NCBI RefSeq assembly: GCF_963576675.1
Contig: NC_088919.1
Coordinates: forward strand, 51,110,501 to 51,174,500
From: Euphorbia lathyris
Lineage: Eukaryota > Streptophyta > Magnoliopsida > Malpighiales > Euphorbiaceae
Direction: 5' to 3'
DNA: 64,000 bases
A program made the position numbers and the translations under genes. The notes under the pieces were generated by a model that saw only the letters and a program-made list of their open reading frames with translations, was not told the origin of the DNA and made no database searches. The stretch's first letter is position 1, and each line of letters begins with the position of its first letter. Shown here in pieces: positions 12,092 to 23,254 of the stretch.

Positions 12092-13414
12092 TTATACCCA
12101 TAACCAGTATTGTAGATGTTGTGGGTCAACAGTGTAGCTCTGAGAAAATATCCCGTCCAGCCAATTAGTCGGAACATATGCCGGATAATAGTCCATTTTA
12201 TTTGTTACCTCCGCCATAGCACCACCGTCACCACTAGCTGCCGTCCCTGTCGCCGTCGCTGGATCTGGAGCAGGAGCTTTTTTGTTCTTCACCTTTGCTT
12301 CTTCTCCTCTTTCACCACCTTTCTCATCATCATTCTTTTTCTCTCCTGCTCCGGCTTCATCTTTCTTATCATCATTCTTCTTTTCTCCAGCTCCGGCTTC
12401 ATCTTTCTTACCATGGCTCTTTTTCTCGCTGGCTTTGGAGCCAAAGCCTTCTTTATTGTCATCCTTCTTTTCCTCGCCTCCTCCGTCCACTTTCTGAGCA
12501 TCATTCTTTTTCTCGCCTTCTCCGTCTACTTTCTCAGCATCGGTCTTTTTCTCGCCTCCTCCTCCGTCGCCGTCGCCGCCGCCGACTTCTTTCTTTGCCT
12601 CGTCTGTCTTCTGCTGAACGACCTCAACCGACGTCCGGAACTTCTCCGACAGGTAAGGCACGAGGTCCTTAACTTCCATTGTCCCCTTCACCGTTACCAG
12701 ATCCTTTCTGTCGTCGACTGCCACGCTCTCAACTCCTGTTAATCGGTAACGTCAGTTATAATTTGAAAAAATATTTGTATAATCGCAGAGATTAAAATAT
12801 TCTGAAAATTTATCTACCTTTGATTTTTCTGATGATCTTCTTCATTTTGGTAATGCAATCATCACAATGAGTTGTGATTTTCAAAACTACCGTAATCTGC
12901 CTCTGATTAATTAAATCTAAATGAGTTAATCACTGTAATCAGAAACGAATTTAAATTAATTATTTTATTCTTATACCTCTTCAGGTGGTGGTTTCTTCAC
13001 CTAGGGTTTCTTCTCGGCGGCTTTTCTTCTCACCACCACCGCCGGCGTCTTTCTTCGGCTGCCGAGATACAATCTGTACTTCCTTCTTCATTTTCTTTTC
13101 CAGCCTCGCTTTCACTTTCTCAGGGTCAACCTCCCCGGTCACTGTCAATTTGTTCGATTGACGATCCGTCTTCGCCGACTCCACACCTTCAACAACAAAT
13201 CACAAATTTCAATTGGCAATCCAAATCAATCAAACCAAATCAATCAATCCTATTCAATTCTCACCTTCTAAATGCTTCACCGCTCTTCTAATTTTCTTAC
13301 AACAGCCTTCACAATGCATGTCGACTTTGTAAACAGAAACAGGCTGGGGTTCATCCTTTTTTTCGCCGCCGTCGGCAGTGGCCGCTTTATCTCCTTCACC
13401 TTCTGTCTGCTCAT
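12092..13414 (-). pseudogene. HIPP: HIPP-type heavy-metal-associated isoprenylated protein, copy A, decayed
   Basis: HIPPs are plant proteins with one or more HMA metal-binding domains and a C-terminal prenylation (CaaX) signal; they bind metals or act as chaperone-like factors. Four exons with GT-AG borders in consistent phase can be read: 13265-13414 (first HMA domain, metal motif MHCEGC), 12977-13186 (rest of that domain), 12818-12902 (second HMA domain, THCDDC) and up to 12735 (domain end, then a Lys/Glu/Gly-rich linker and the C-terminal region). Lesions: exon 2 ends with a frameshift and a TAG (near 13010); an extra base near 12110 shifts the C terminus to LQYWLWV and stop; the sequence for the CaaX end is deleted. 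The usual start seems altered too (ATGAGCAG, out of frame). Copy C retains an intact C terminus. Confidence 0.85.
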
Positions 13415-13870
13415 AAGAAAAACAAAATTAGATCAGAGAGAAACTCTTAATGAATATTCGAATCAGTAAAGTGTGATTCAAAGCCAAAACCATCGATTAA
13501 AGATTTACAGTGTTAAAAACATTGGTAGAGTAATTTTAATTTTGATTTCAATTACACTTAATTCAGCCAAACTTTTAATTTTTCCAAATTTATCCACCTA
13601 AAAAAATAATGTTTTAATCAATTTTAATTTTTCAATTTTTTTGATTTGAAGTTTTTTTAATGAGGGAGAAAGTTAATGTTTAGAGAAACAAAACTTCAAA
13701 AATGATAATTTTGAAAAATAAAAAATATGATTATTTAATTTTTAAAAATTTTCATTTTGAGATCGATATTGGTCAATTTGAAAAAATAAAAATTTTACCA
13801 ACCACATATACCGATCTAAAAAAATGTGAAATCATGTAACATTTATTTGAAATTAACTCAGACAACTCAC
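13415..13870. other. Non-coding, possible intron upstream of HIPP-A
   Basis: AT-rich, no gene seen. On the minus strand it begins with a good donor (GTGAGT after 13871) and ends with a pyrimidine-rich acceptor (TTTTTCTTATGAGCAG before 13410), so it could be an intron joining the exon-like segment at 13871-13996 to HIPP exon 1. Confidence 0.45.
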
Positions 13871-13996
13871 TTGATGTGGTTGAGTAACAAACTCGATCGC
13901 TATATCTATGTCGTCGGAACACTTTCGAAAAGCTAGTTTGCTCTTCGCATACATAGCTTTAATCATTAGATAATCTTGGAGGTCCTCCATCACCAT
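13871..13996 (-). CDS. Exon-like segment, 42 codons, function unknown
   Basis: Open frame from ATG (13996; second ATG at 13990) reading MVMEDLQDYL...FVTQPHQ and ending exactly at a CAA|GTGAGT donor in phase 0. No family is recognised. A partial copy with its upstream region lies inverted at 22090-23080, and an inverted duplicate of the same exon forms the hairpin at 23255-23457, where the homologous part ends in FETQPKQ before the same donor. Because HIPP-A exon 1 begins in the same phase after an AG acceptor, the segment may be a 5' exon of HIPP-A. It may instead be a remnant of another gene. Confidence 0.45.
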
Positions 13997-14600
13997 GGCC
14001 GCACTTTTGAAATGTTTCCACATTTAGATTGATCTTCGTTCGGTGTTTGTCAAGCACTTCAAATGGGTGAGATCGATGGCCTAAAGATTTAATATAAAAT
14101 GGTTTGTAATGACTGAAAATTCAACTAATTGAACAAAATTTACTTTGAAATAAGGGATGTTTGATTACCTACTTTTCTCTTTAGGTTTGCTTTTTTACTT
14201 TAAAAGAGAGACTTTTATGGATTGGGTTAGACATCCTTTGTTTGTCTTTTATAGCTGAAAAATCAATCTTTTCAATCGTAACAGTCAATTTCATTGAATT
14301 TTCAGTTTCAAATTTATTTACCTTATAACCGATTAAATTTAATTTCATTGAATTTTCAAAATTGATTAAATATAGTCAAATATACATCTTCCCATTTTTA
14401 AGAAAAATGCATTCCAAAATTTATTACATTATAACTGTCCAAATTTTTCAGTTTTAAAATTGTATTCCATTCTAACCTATTAAAATTCAATTAATTGTTT
14501 TATAATGGTTAAAATACATTAATAGCTTCTGAACTTATCTCAAAATGTTGATTGGCCCCCTAAACTTATAAAATGTTTTGTTAACTCCCTCAACCTGCTT
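13871..14600 (-). repeat. Inverted duplication, arm X
   Basis: The minus strand from about 14600 to 13960 matches the plus strand from about 22090 to 23080: upstream AT-rich DNA, then GGCCA...CTCACCCATTTGAAG, then ATGGT(G/A)ATGGAGGACCTCC. Identity is roughly 80% by eye. X lacks the SINE found in the other arm and so provides its empty site. Confidence 0.85.
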
Positions 14601-15546
14601 AAATTAACCTATTGGCCACCTAGATTTGTTTAAAATGAAATATTGGTCTTCTAAACTCGCCTATAGTGATTCATTAGCCTATGAACTTGTTTAAAGTGAT
14701 ATTCATTTCAATTTGTTTAAATCTATAAAAATAAAGTCAAAACTTAAAAAATAAAGGTCTGATTCGTAATTCTATATCTTTAAAACAAATTAACTTTCTA
14801 TTTTTTACACCTTTATGGCGTTTTTATAAGATTTAGAGACTTAATCATTACAGTTTAAGTAAGTTCATGAGCCTAATGAGACACCATGTAAGTGTCGGAG
14901 ATAATAAAGGTTTTTGAACAAATTCAGAAAGCAACTGATGTATTATACCATAACTTTACGAAATGTAAGTCGTCCAGGCTATCTCGAAAAAAAATAATAT
15001 AATACTCATGTTGATTAATAAATACAAAATGGAAACAAGAAAAGAAAGTAAAGAGTAGAATTTGTTCAAATTATACCTACAATGGGATTTGGTTTTAGAA
15101 TTTGTGTCACATAAAGGATGTAGTTTGTAAATAAGAATCACAATTAAGAAGATGTTAATTTTTTCCTCAATACATACAATTAAATTACATAAGGATGAGA
15201 CCACATTATGAACAAATGAAAAGACAAACCTTTGGGCAATATGTTCAATATCCTATTTCTGAACGACTTTAGGATCATCGAACCCAACCATATAGTTGTG
15301 TAAATCAGTAGACACAACATCGGCAATACACTAATTCGTGGGAAAGACCATGGAACCACCTGCAGCACCTATATCAGCAACCCACCCAAAGCCAAATCAA
15401 TCCATAAACTAATATCAGAAAATTGAGATGTAAGATTAAGAGCCATAGTTCAAATAGCTTCAACAATACAATTGAAAGACGATTGTAAACCTTTAAAATG
15501 GAGACGATTCACTCTTGCTCTTCTACTTCTTCAAAATGCATTCTCC
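14601..15546. other. Non-coding
   Basis: No supportable gene. Short open frames on the minus strand (around 14956-15368) lack recognisable motifs and are interrupted. Confidence 0.6.
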
Positions 15547-17382
15547 ATCGGTGTCACACCCGACCCAAATCGGCTTCGGGTATGAACGAAAAATAGGTTA
15601 ACGGGCATTCGTAAGACAAAAAGGCGAATCGATTTTCTAATAGATAAAAATTTATTTAAACTACCTAAAGTTTTATTTATTATTTGGCTTGGACTCGATA
15701 ATTCTATCGAGCTTCTTACGTATCCCGAACTTCTTTAATCTTTCAACCAGGAATCAAAGCCACGTAGTTCTACCTATTTTAGGTAGTTCTGATAGGTAGT
15801 TCTCTTAACTTATTAACTCATTTTAACTTATTGACACGTTGATTGATTCGCTAATAACTTAATTGTATATTTCACTTTATTACTATATAATTTAATATAT
15901 ATAAATCACTTTATCAAAACGAATCAAATCGAATAACGTTTTATCAAAACGAATCGAATCGAACAACGTTTTATCAAAACGAATCAAATCGAATAATGTT
16001 TCATCAAAGGCAATCAAATCGAACAACGTTTCATCAAACCGGCGCTTTATCAAACCAAATTCGTAATCAAATAAACGTAAAATTATATTTCAAATCATCA
16101 AGCCTTTTCAAAACGTAATACTAAATTTGCGTGTGTGTCCATCCTCGAATTCCACCCATGTAGCTTATCATAACATCAATCATATCAATAATCGAGATAT
16201 CTCATTCATATCTTGCCTTGCCTAACGTTAGGACTACCAGCCGTGCACTCTGGCCGTACCGCCCTTAGGTATGGTCTTACAATTCTTACAACTCCTACCC
16301 CGGGCAATCCTAGATGGATAAAACCATTTTATGTTTCAAAATATCACAACATAAAAATCATATTTGATTTCAATTCAAATCTCATAAATAATAATAATAA
16401 CCGTAGTATCTTCCTCAATCCAAAAATAATTGGCATCAAATAGTCGAATTCATTTTCTCGACTCAATTTTCAAATAAATACCACAAGCATAAAATTATAC
16501 TTCAATTAATCATTTTATAATTAAAATCAAAAGTAAATACTTTAAAGAATCTAGTTCCATAAAAAAAATCATAAGTTTGACAATTTCATTAAATTAAACT
16601 CACTCAAATATTATAGAAATAGACTTAAATAAAATTTATACCAAATACTTTATCGGACTATTTTCATACATTTTTATTGGACTATTTTCATACATTTTTA
16701 TCGGACTATTTTTATTTGCCATTATCACCGGAATAGTTCATGTAATACTGATCAGTTGGACTCGTGACACTGTACTATTTTTATGTTCCAAACTCTTATA
16801 CTAATTTTATATTCGATACCGTCTCTACTTGGTAAATATCAGCATTAGTCCTTTTATTTATTAATTTTAACTTTTGCTTAAAATATTTTATTCATAAGAT
16901 TTAAAATAATCGAAATATTCTTATTAGATTATTTTCGGTCACTGAGATATTAATTTTGAACCAACGTAGTTAATTTGGACCAATTATACCTTTAAACTCG
17001 TAACACGGCTAAAGGTCTTAATACGGAATTTTACTTCGATAAATCTAAAGGACAACTAGTCTAAAATTTATATTTTTATATTTTATTAGTAACCTATAGG
17101 CTTGATAAATTACTAATCACAACCCTATTAAAATTTAACGCAACTACCGAAACCAAACTTACACAAAATCATACCGATAACATTTAAAAATAATTTGAAT
17201 CTAAAATACAGTTACCGAAATATTATCGCCGAAATACAGTTTTTGGTCGCCGAAATGCCGTTTCTAGTCACCGAGAGGTCGTTGGCATCTAAATATCACC
17301 GACATCAAAAGAATTGTAAAATTAAAATGATAACACTATTAATTGAAAATCCATTTAATAAAACCAATTTATTATAGATAAA

Positions 17383-17385
<3 letters not shown>

Positions 17386-17417
<32 letters not shown>
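17386..17417. repeat. (TA)n microsatellite
   Basis: About 32 bases; its duplicate at 18847-18906 has grown to about 60. Confidence 0.95.
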
Positions 17418-17420
<3 letters not shown>

Positions 17421-17955
17421 GAAAATCATATAGAAATACTAAAACATTTTCTTCTTTATTTTTTTAACGAAACTCCAAGTTGAATTGGCCCATTGAAGAA
17501 TAAAAATGAATTTTTGCTAAAGGGAAAATGATTGAATAACCAAAATTTTAAAAACTAATTTTTTTTCTTTTTGATATTTCAAGTAGCACCTCAAATATAG
17601 ACTTTTCTAAAGCTTTTTCTTTTTCATTTAAAAGAAACATTTTTTTTTCAAACAAACCTCTCATTTCTCCTATACTTATAATAAAATAGTTACATAAGTC
17701 ATATGTAATGTTTTTCTTTTATTTGAAAATGGACACATGGATTATGAATTGTTGAGATATGGACACATGGCTTTTAAATATTTAAAATGGTGACATGTAT
17801 ATAGGACATGTGTCTTATCACATGTTACTCATAATTTTTTTTAATTAATTTATAATTAGATTATAATTAATATTATGGTTATATTAATTGTGTGTTTTAA
17901 TTGTCCACATGTTACTTACTATCACATCTTTAAAGCATTTTATACCAAATACTTT

Positions 17956-18095
17956 TTTATTTTTTTAAAAAATTTGCGCAATGCGCTTACATTAAAGAAG
18001 AAAGAAAAATCTCTACCAGACCCGGATGTGATTCGAACCCATGACCTCCCAAGGCATAAGTAAGCTCTCAACCACTAGGCTAAGAGCTTCACCAC
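17956..18095 (-). mobile_element. tRNA-derived SINE, 140 bp
   Basis: The minus strand has a pol III internal promoter: A box TAGCCTAGTGGTTGAG (18067-18082 on the + strand) and B box GGTTCGAATC (18030-18039), followed by a body and an A/T-rich tail. Flanking direct repeats TTATACCAAATACTTT (17940-17955 and 18096-18111) are 16 bp, as expected of LINE-mediated integration. The gap between the boxes and the lack of a foldable acceptor stem rule out a functional tRNA gene. Confidence 0.88.
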
Positions 18096-18843
18096 TTATA
18101 CCAAATACTTTATCAGACTATTTTCATACATTTTTATTGGACTATTTTCATACATTTTTATCGGACTATTTTTATTTGCCATTATCACCGGAATAGTTCA
18201 TGTAATACTGATCAGTTGGACTCGTGACACTGTACTATTTTTATGTTCCAAACTCTTATACTAATTTTATATTCGATACCGTCTCTACTTGGTAAATATC
18301 AGCATTGGTCCTTTTATTTATTAATTTTAACTTTTGCTTAAAATATTTTATTCATAAGATTTAAAATAATCGAAATATTCTTATTAGATTATTTTCGGTC
18401 ACTGAGATATTAATTTTGAACCGACGTAGTTAATTTGGACCAATTATACCTTTAAACTCGTAACACGGCTAAAGGTCTTAATACGGAATTTTACTTCGAT
18501 AAATCTAAAGGACAACTAGTCTAAAATTTATATTTTTATATTTTATTAGTAACCTATAGGCTTGATAAATTACTAATCACAACCCTATTAAAATTTAACG
18601 CAACTACCGAAACCAAACTTACACAAAATCATACCGATAACATTTTAAAAATAATTTGAATCTAAAATACAGTTACCGAAATATTGTCGCCGAAATACTG
18701 TTTTTGGTCGCTGAAATGCCGTTTCTAGTCGCCGAGAGGTCGTTGGCATCTAAATATCACCGACATCAAAAGAATTGTAAAATTAAAATGATAACCCTAT
18801 TAATTGAAAATCCATTTAATAAAACCAATTTATTATAGATAAA

Positions 18844-18846
<3 letters not shown>

Positions 18847-18906
<60 letters not shown>
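18847..18906. repeat. (TA)n microsatellite
   Basis: Longer allele of the tract in the second copy of the tandem duplication. Confidence 0.95.
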
Positions 18907-18909
<3 letters not shown>

Positions 18910-19645
18910 GAAAATCATATAGAAATACTAAAACATTTTCTTCTTTATTTTCTTCACGAAACTCCAAGTTGAATTGGCCCATTGAAGAATAAAAATGAAT
19001 TTTTGCTAAAGGGAAAATGATTGAATAACCAAAATTTTAAAAACTAATTTTTTTCTTTTTGATATGTCAAGTAGCACCTCAAATATAGACTTTTCTAAAG
19101 CTTTTTCTTTTTCATTTAAAAGAAACATTTTTTTTTCAAACAAACCTCTCATTTCTCCTATACTTATAATGAAATAGTTACATAAGTCATATGTAATGTT
19201 TTTCTTTTATTTGAAAATGGACACATGGATTATGAATTGTTGAGATATGGACACATGGCTTTTAAATATTTAAAATGGTGACATGTATATAGGACATGTG
19301 TCTTATCACATGTTACTCATAATTTTTTTTAATTAATTTATAATTAATATTATGGTTATATTAATTGTGTGTTTTAATTGTCCACATGTTACTTACTATC
19401 ACATCTTTAAATTATTTATAATAAAATAAATTCTAAATTCTAAATTCGTATATATATAATTTGGGAATTGGTAAAATACCAATTTTGATCCTTTTAATTT
19501 ATAACATTTTATAAAAACTTTACCCAAACCTTTTAATGTACACCTAAAGACATTAAATTAGAACACAATAGTATACTTAAATTTTATAATTAACTAACAC
19601 TATCTATTTCGAAAATAAAAATTTAGACACGGATGTTACAATCGG

Positions 19646-20384
19646 TCCTAATCCCGCTCTTCTTTAGCCCTATATTACATCTCATCCCTCTTCCCAATCC
19701 GAGTAGCTCCATCTTTTCACCTTGGTTCGAAACATTTAGATCGATCGTCGATGAACTCATTCCACATAGAGATGGAAAGTCAGAGTTGAGGGTGCGTACA
19801 AAGGAGAGCCAGGAGAATATTAGGGCTGTAAAATGAAATTATTAAGGGGAAAGCATTTTTGTTTTCGGGAAAGATCCCGCTTTTTTTCCAATTAATAATA
19901 TATAGTAGCATAAAACTGTAATTTTTTTTGTACGCACAAAATTTTAATTTTGATCATTAGTAAGGAATGCGACATTTATTAAAACTACTAAAATCATACA
20001 CTTAATTAGAGTATTTTACTATCTTTATTAAAAGTTTTTTTAATGCTTGTTATTTTTGTAGTGATATATGTTGATACTTTCTTTAATTTTTTTTAATCAT
20101 ATATGTTGATACTTAAAATTTAGGAAGACTAATTTTACAATAAATCTTCAAAGTTTATGTTTTTTTTTTAAAATTCAAATTTTATGTTTGCTTGTTATTT
20201 AATTAAGCCAACATTATTGAATCATATTTAAAAATAATTTTTTTTGAACCATAAAAATAATTTTTAGTGTCTAGTTAAAAAAAAGTACAACTTGTAAATT
20301 ACTAGATTATAAAAGGCATAAATGAATAAAATGATGTTGAATTTCTTAAGATGAGATAAAATAAAAGTGTTTTTAAATTCTATA
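19646..20384. other. Non-coding
   Basis: AT-rich; no gene, repeat family or terminal repeat recognised. A MULE terminus is expected somewhere on this side, but I could not identify one. Confidence 0.55.
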
Positions 20385-21797
20385 CACCCGATCTTCCACA
20401 TCCTTATTTATATGCCAAGTGCATAGCAAGTGCGCTGCTTGTGGAAAAACTTCTTTGATCGGCTGTAATAACCCAAGCTCCCTATCACTAAACAATAACG
20501 GTCGGGTTAAGATCAAACCCAATCAAAATCCTCAGCCTTTGCAAAATCCAATGATAGCTCCCTTCAGTCTCGTCTTTAACTATAGCATACGCTATCTTGA
20601 AGTTGTTATTGCATGGCGTCATCCCCACAATCTCAACAAACGGCATTTTGTACTTGTTTGTTTTGTACATTGAATCAATGCCGATGTACCAGTGGTAAGT
20701 CCTGAACATATCAACTGAATCTGGATGTGCCATAAACACATGCGTTATCACACCGGAATCAGCCTGTGTGTAATTGACATATTTGTTCTCCACAGCAATA
20801 TGGTAGAATTGACTAGCCAAGTCTCTACCTTCAAACCCGTCCTTCCTCATTTTGTCCCTGTAATTATATATGTGTTTAATTATTGGGTTGTCTTCTGGAT
20901 GTTTTTCTTTAACTGCTGCTAAAATAGCACAGGGCTTTGCTTGAGCTGAAGTCATATCACGCACAATTTGTTTAGATGCGATACTGAGTCCGCTCATCTG
21001 CCGACTTCCCTCTGGATACACACGCATTGTATGGTTATGCATTCCAGTTAACCCGGCCTTAGCCTGTATCCCCCATCCAGAAAGGTCTGCATGTTGATAG
21101 GCTTTAATCTAAAATTTACAGCGACACGCTTTAGTTTTACTTTTTCTTATTGCAGGATCTTCATCAATTCTCACAACACCTCTATAGCGTTCACTCCGTG
21201 AACATCTCAACAGCCTCTGTTTTCTCCCATGTTTGTGCGAAGATATTACAATCTCAAACCGATTCTGAATAGCTATCTTTTTGCCCAATCAATAGCATCC
21301 TGACACGAAGGGAAAACGGTATCCGTTATGAAACGCGAACTATAATCAATGTTATCGGGTTTCGAATCTTCTAACGGTACCTGAATATACAAAAAATGCA
21401 TAATAGATTATCATAATTTACATTAAAATTAAAAAAAATAGTTCAGGGCAATTTCTGCCCTTTTTTGCCTGAACGGGTAGCTTGTCCGTTTCACCATTGG
21501 TGAGAACGGGCAAAGCGTACTGTCGTTCCGTTGGTAGAACGGGTGGCTCGTACCACCCGTTCCATCGGTGGAACGGGCGACATGTACCACCCGTTCCATC
21601 GGTGGAACGGGTGGCGCATGCTTCCCGTCCCTAGGTCGAACAGGTAGTTCATCCGTTCGGCCGACGGAACGGGAGTACGCGCTACCCGTTCAGGCAAAAA
21701 TCAACAAAAAAATTAAAAATTAAACAGACACGTATTTAAGAACCGTAATATTACCTCGTGTTCGAAATCATTATCTTCGGGAATGCTTGGGTCCATT
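20385..21797 (-). pseudogene. MULE (Mutator-like) transposase, two exons, frameshifted
   Basis: The transposase would cut and paste a Mutator-like element. Exon 1 starts at 21797 (MDPSIPEDNDFEHE) and ends at a GTAATA donor; exon 2 resumes near 21382 after a TATATTCAG acceptor with an in-phase VPLEDSKPDN. Then come a FAR1/MuDR-type Cys/His region, QIVRDMTSAQAKP, GRDLASQFYH and HVFMAHPDS, and the transposase core IGIDSMYKTNKYKMPFVEIVG with the first catalytic Asp. After a frameshift near 20488 the frame continues with DRELGLLQPIKEVFPQAAH and LCTWHI. Lesions: a frameshift after AIDWAK, a TAG after ACRCKF, the 20488 frameshift and loss of the C-terminal third. It is not functional. Confidence 0.82.
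21465..21700. repeat. Array of GC-rich interrupted palindromes in the MULE intron
   Basis: A series of near-palindromes built from CACCCGTTCCA and TGGAACGGGTG around a short centre (best copies 21555-21610), plus degenerate copies to either side. It lies wholly within the predicted intron, between the donor at about 21755 and the acceptor at about 21382. Base composition is unlike the AT-rich surroundings. Confidence 0.85.
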
Positions 21798-22089
21798 TTT
21801 GTAAAATCCGGGATTTGTGCTCGGGAGAGAAAGGGAGAGAGAGCTTTTAAGCTTTTGGATGAAATAAAATGAGAAGGGCAATATGGTCAAGAGGAGGCGG
21901 TGAACCGAAATTTGGGTGCGATGAATAGCAATACCCTTTTTTTACCTGAATTTCATTGTGTTTTGAATTAAAACTTTTAAAAAAATTAAAATTTAGATCC
22001 AAAAACTTTTTAAAATATATTTAAATCTAATTAAAAATCATTGGCGGTGGTTATATGAACTTCAATTCAATTAGGTTTTGAACTAAAAC

Positions 22090-23080
22090 TTTTACAAAAA
22101 TTAAAATTCAGATCCAAAAACTTCAAATCATTTATGGGAGCTAACGAAACACATTATAAATTTAGGGAGCCAATCAATCTTTTAAGACACGTTCAGAAGC
22201 TCTTAATATATTAAACCTGAAGTTGTTTTCTAAAAAAAAAAAAGGGCGGCCCGGTCGCACTACGCGTCCCCGTTGAGCGGGGGTCCGGGGAGGGGTCCCA
22301 CCACAAGGGTGTATTGGGGGCAAGCCTTCCCCTGCCAATTTATTTGGCAAGAGGCCGCTCCTAAGACTCGAACCCGTGACCTCTTGGTCACACGACAACA
22401 ACGTCTACCGTTTTCTAACAATTATAAAATAATTAATTGATTTATATATGAAAATTTAACTCAATTAAATTAAATTTTAATAGGTTAGAATGCAATAAAA
22501 TTTTAAAACTCAAAAATTTGGACAGTTTATAATCCAATAAATTTTGGAAGGCATTTTTTCTTAAAAAATTTAAGAGGTATATTTGACAAAATACCTCGTA
22601 AGATTAAATTTAATCAGTTACAATGCAATAAAATTTGACTTGAAAATTCAATGAAATAAAATTTAATCGGTTATAATGCAAATAAATTTGAAACTGAAAA
22701 TTCAATGAAATTAAACTGTTATGGTTGGAAAATATTTTTTTTTCAAAAAGCAGGGATACATTGCTTTTGTAGAAAACTACTTTTCAGCTATAAAAGGAAA
22801 ACAATATCTAACCAAACACATAAAATTTTCTCTTTTAAAGTGAAAAGGCAAACAGAAAAGGAAAAGTAGGTTATCAAATATTCCTTATATTTCAAAGTTA
22901 ATTTTGTTATATTGGTTGAATTTTCAGTCATTATAGACTATTTTATATTAAATCTTTAGGCCAGCTGTCTCACCCATTTGAAGGGTCTAACAATCAACGA
23001 ACGAGAATTAGTCTAGATGTGGACACATTTCAAAGGTGTCGCCATGGTAATGGAGGACCTCCAAGATTCCCTCACGGTTT
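22090..23080 (+). repeat. Inverted duplication, arm X'
   Basis: Plus-strand copy of the region upstream of the 13871-13996 exon, including the start codon and the first codons (23044 onward, MVMEDLQDSL). It contains a SINE that arm X lacks. After about 23080 the match is interrupted by an AT-rich insert with (TA)n (23166-23210), and the rest of the exon reappears as the foldback below. Confidence 0.85.
22234..22409 (-). mobile_element. SINE, Au-like, 5'-truncated, 176 bp
   Basis: Minus strand: CACGGGTTCGAGTC (B box, 22365-22374), AGCGGCCTCTTGCCAAA, ...CCCTTGTGGTGGG, CCCCGGACCCCCGC, ...CCGGGCCGCCC and a T-rich end, the layout of the widespread Au-type plant SINE. Target duplication GTTTTCTAA at 22225-22233 and 22410-22418. 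The A box is missing, as in a 5'-truncated insertion. The paralogous arm X has no insertion at the corresponding place. Confidence 0.85.
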
Positions 23081-23163
23081 GACAAACTATTTTATATAAA
23101 TAATGAGTTTCATTATCTTTATTTTATTTTATATGTGCATTATGTTATTATTTAATTAGTAAT

Positions 23164-23165
<2 letters not shown>

Positions 23166-23210
<45 letters not shown>
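23166..23210. repeat. (TA)n microsatellite
   Basis: About 45 bases of TA within the insert that splits the copied exon. Confidence 0.95.
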
Positions 23211-23212
<2 letters not shown>

Positions 23213-23254
23213 ATAAATAAATAAAAATGTTTAAAAACTTATTAATTTTTTTTT

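Larger units (their letters stand above)
16640..19410. repeat. Tandem duplication inside the solo LTR
   Basis: TATACCAAATACTTTATC... at 16640 starts a segment repeated from 18098 onward with only scattered substitutions, including the (TA)n tracts at 17386-17417 and 18847-18906. The first copy ends in ...ATCACATCTTTAAAGCATTT, after which the SINE lies; the second ends near 19410. Confidence 0.92.
15552..19640 (-). mobile_element. Solo LTR of a Ty3/gypsy element, enlarged by internal duplication
   Basis: Begins TGTCACACCCGACCC and ends ...GACACGGATGTTACA, the reversed termini of the LTR family at 24661-26524 and 52019-53734. It is flanked by a 5-bp target duplication ATCGG (15547-15551 and 19641-19645). 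No internal domain or second LTR is present, so it is a solo LTR made by LTR-LTR recombination. At 4089 bp it is about twice the size of its relatives because about 1.3-1.45 kb is tandemly duplicated and a SINE is inserted. The block near 16210-16330 matches the reverse complement of 53030-53150. Confidence 0.88.

Noticed and set aside
12116..12742. Long hydrophobic open frame on the plus strand opposite HIPP-A (and 63644-63859)
   Set aside because: It is the antisense of the Lys/Glu-rich HIPP linker, which yields Phe/Leu/Ser-rich shadows in several frames.
15180..15368. 62-aa minus-strand frame next to the solo LTR
   Set aside because: Looks faintly protein-like (VPWSFPRISVLPM) but the surrounding frames are interrupted and no domain can be named.
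18020..18090. A tRNA gene suggested by A and B boxes
   Set aside because: No acceptor stem pairing or anticodon arm, an A/T-rich tail and a 16-bp target duplication show that it is a SINE.
19633..19836. 67-aa plus-strand frame
   Set aside because: It starts inside the solo LTR end and crosses the target duplication, so it is a chance fusion.
20419..20673. 84-aa plus-strand frame
   Set aside because: Antisense of the MULE transposase core.
22234..22409. tRNA gene suggested by GGTTCGAGTC
   Set aside because: Only the B box is present; the rest matches the Au-type SINE layout.
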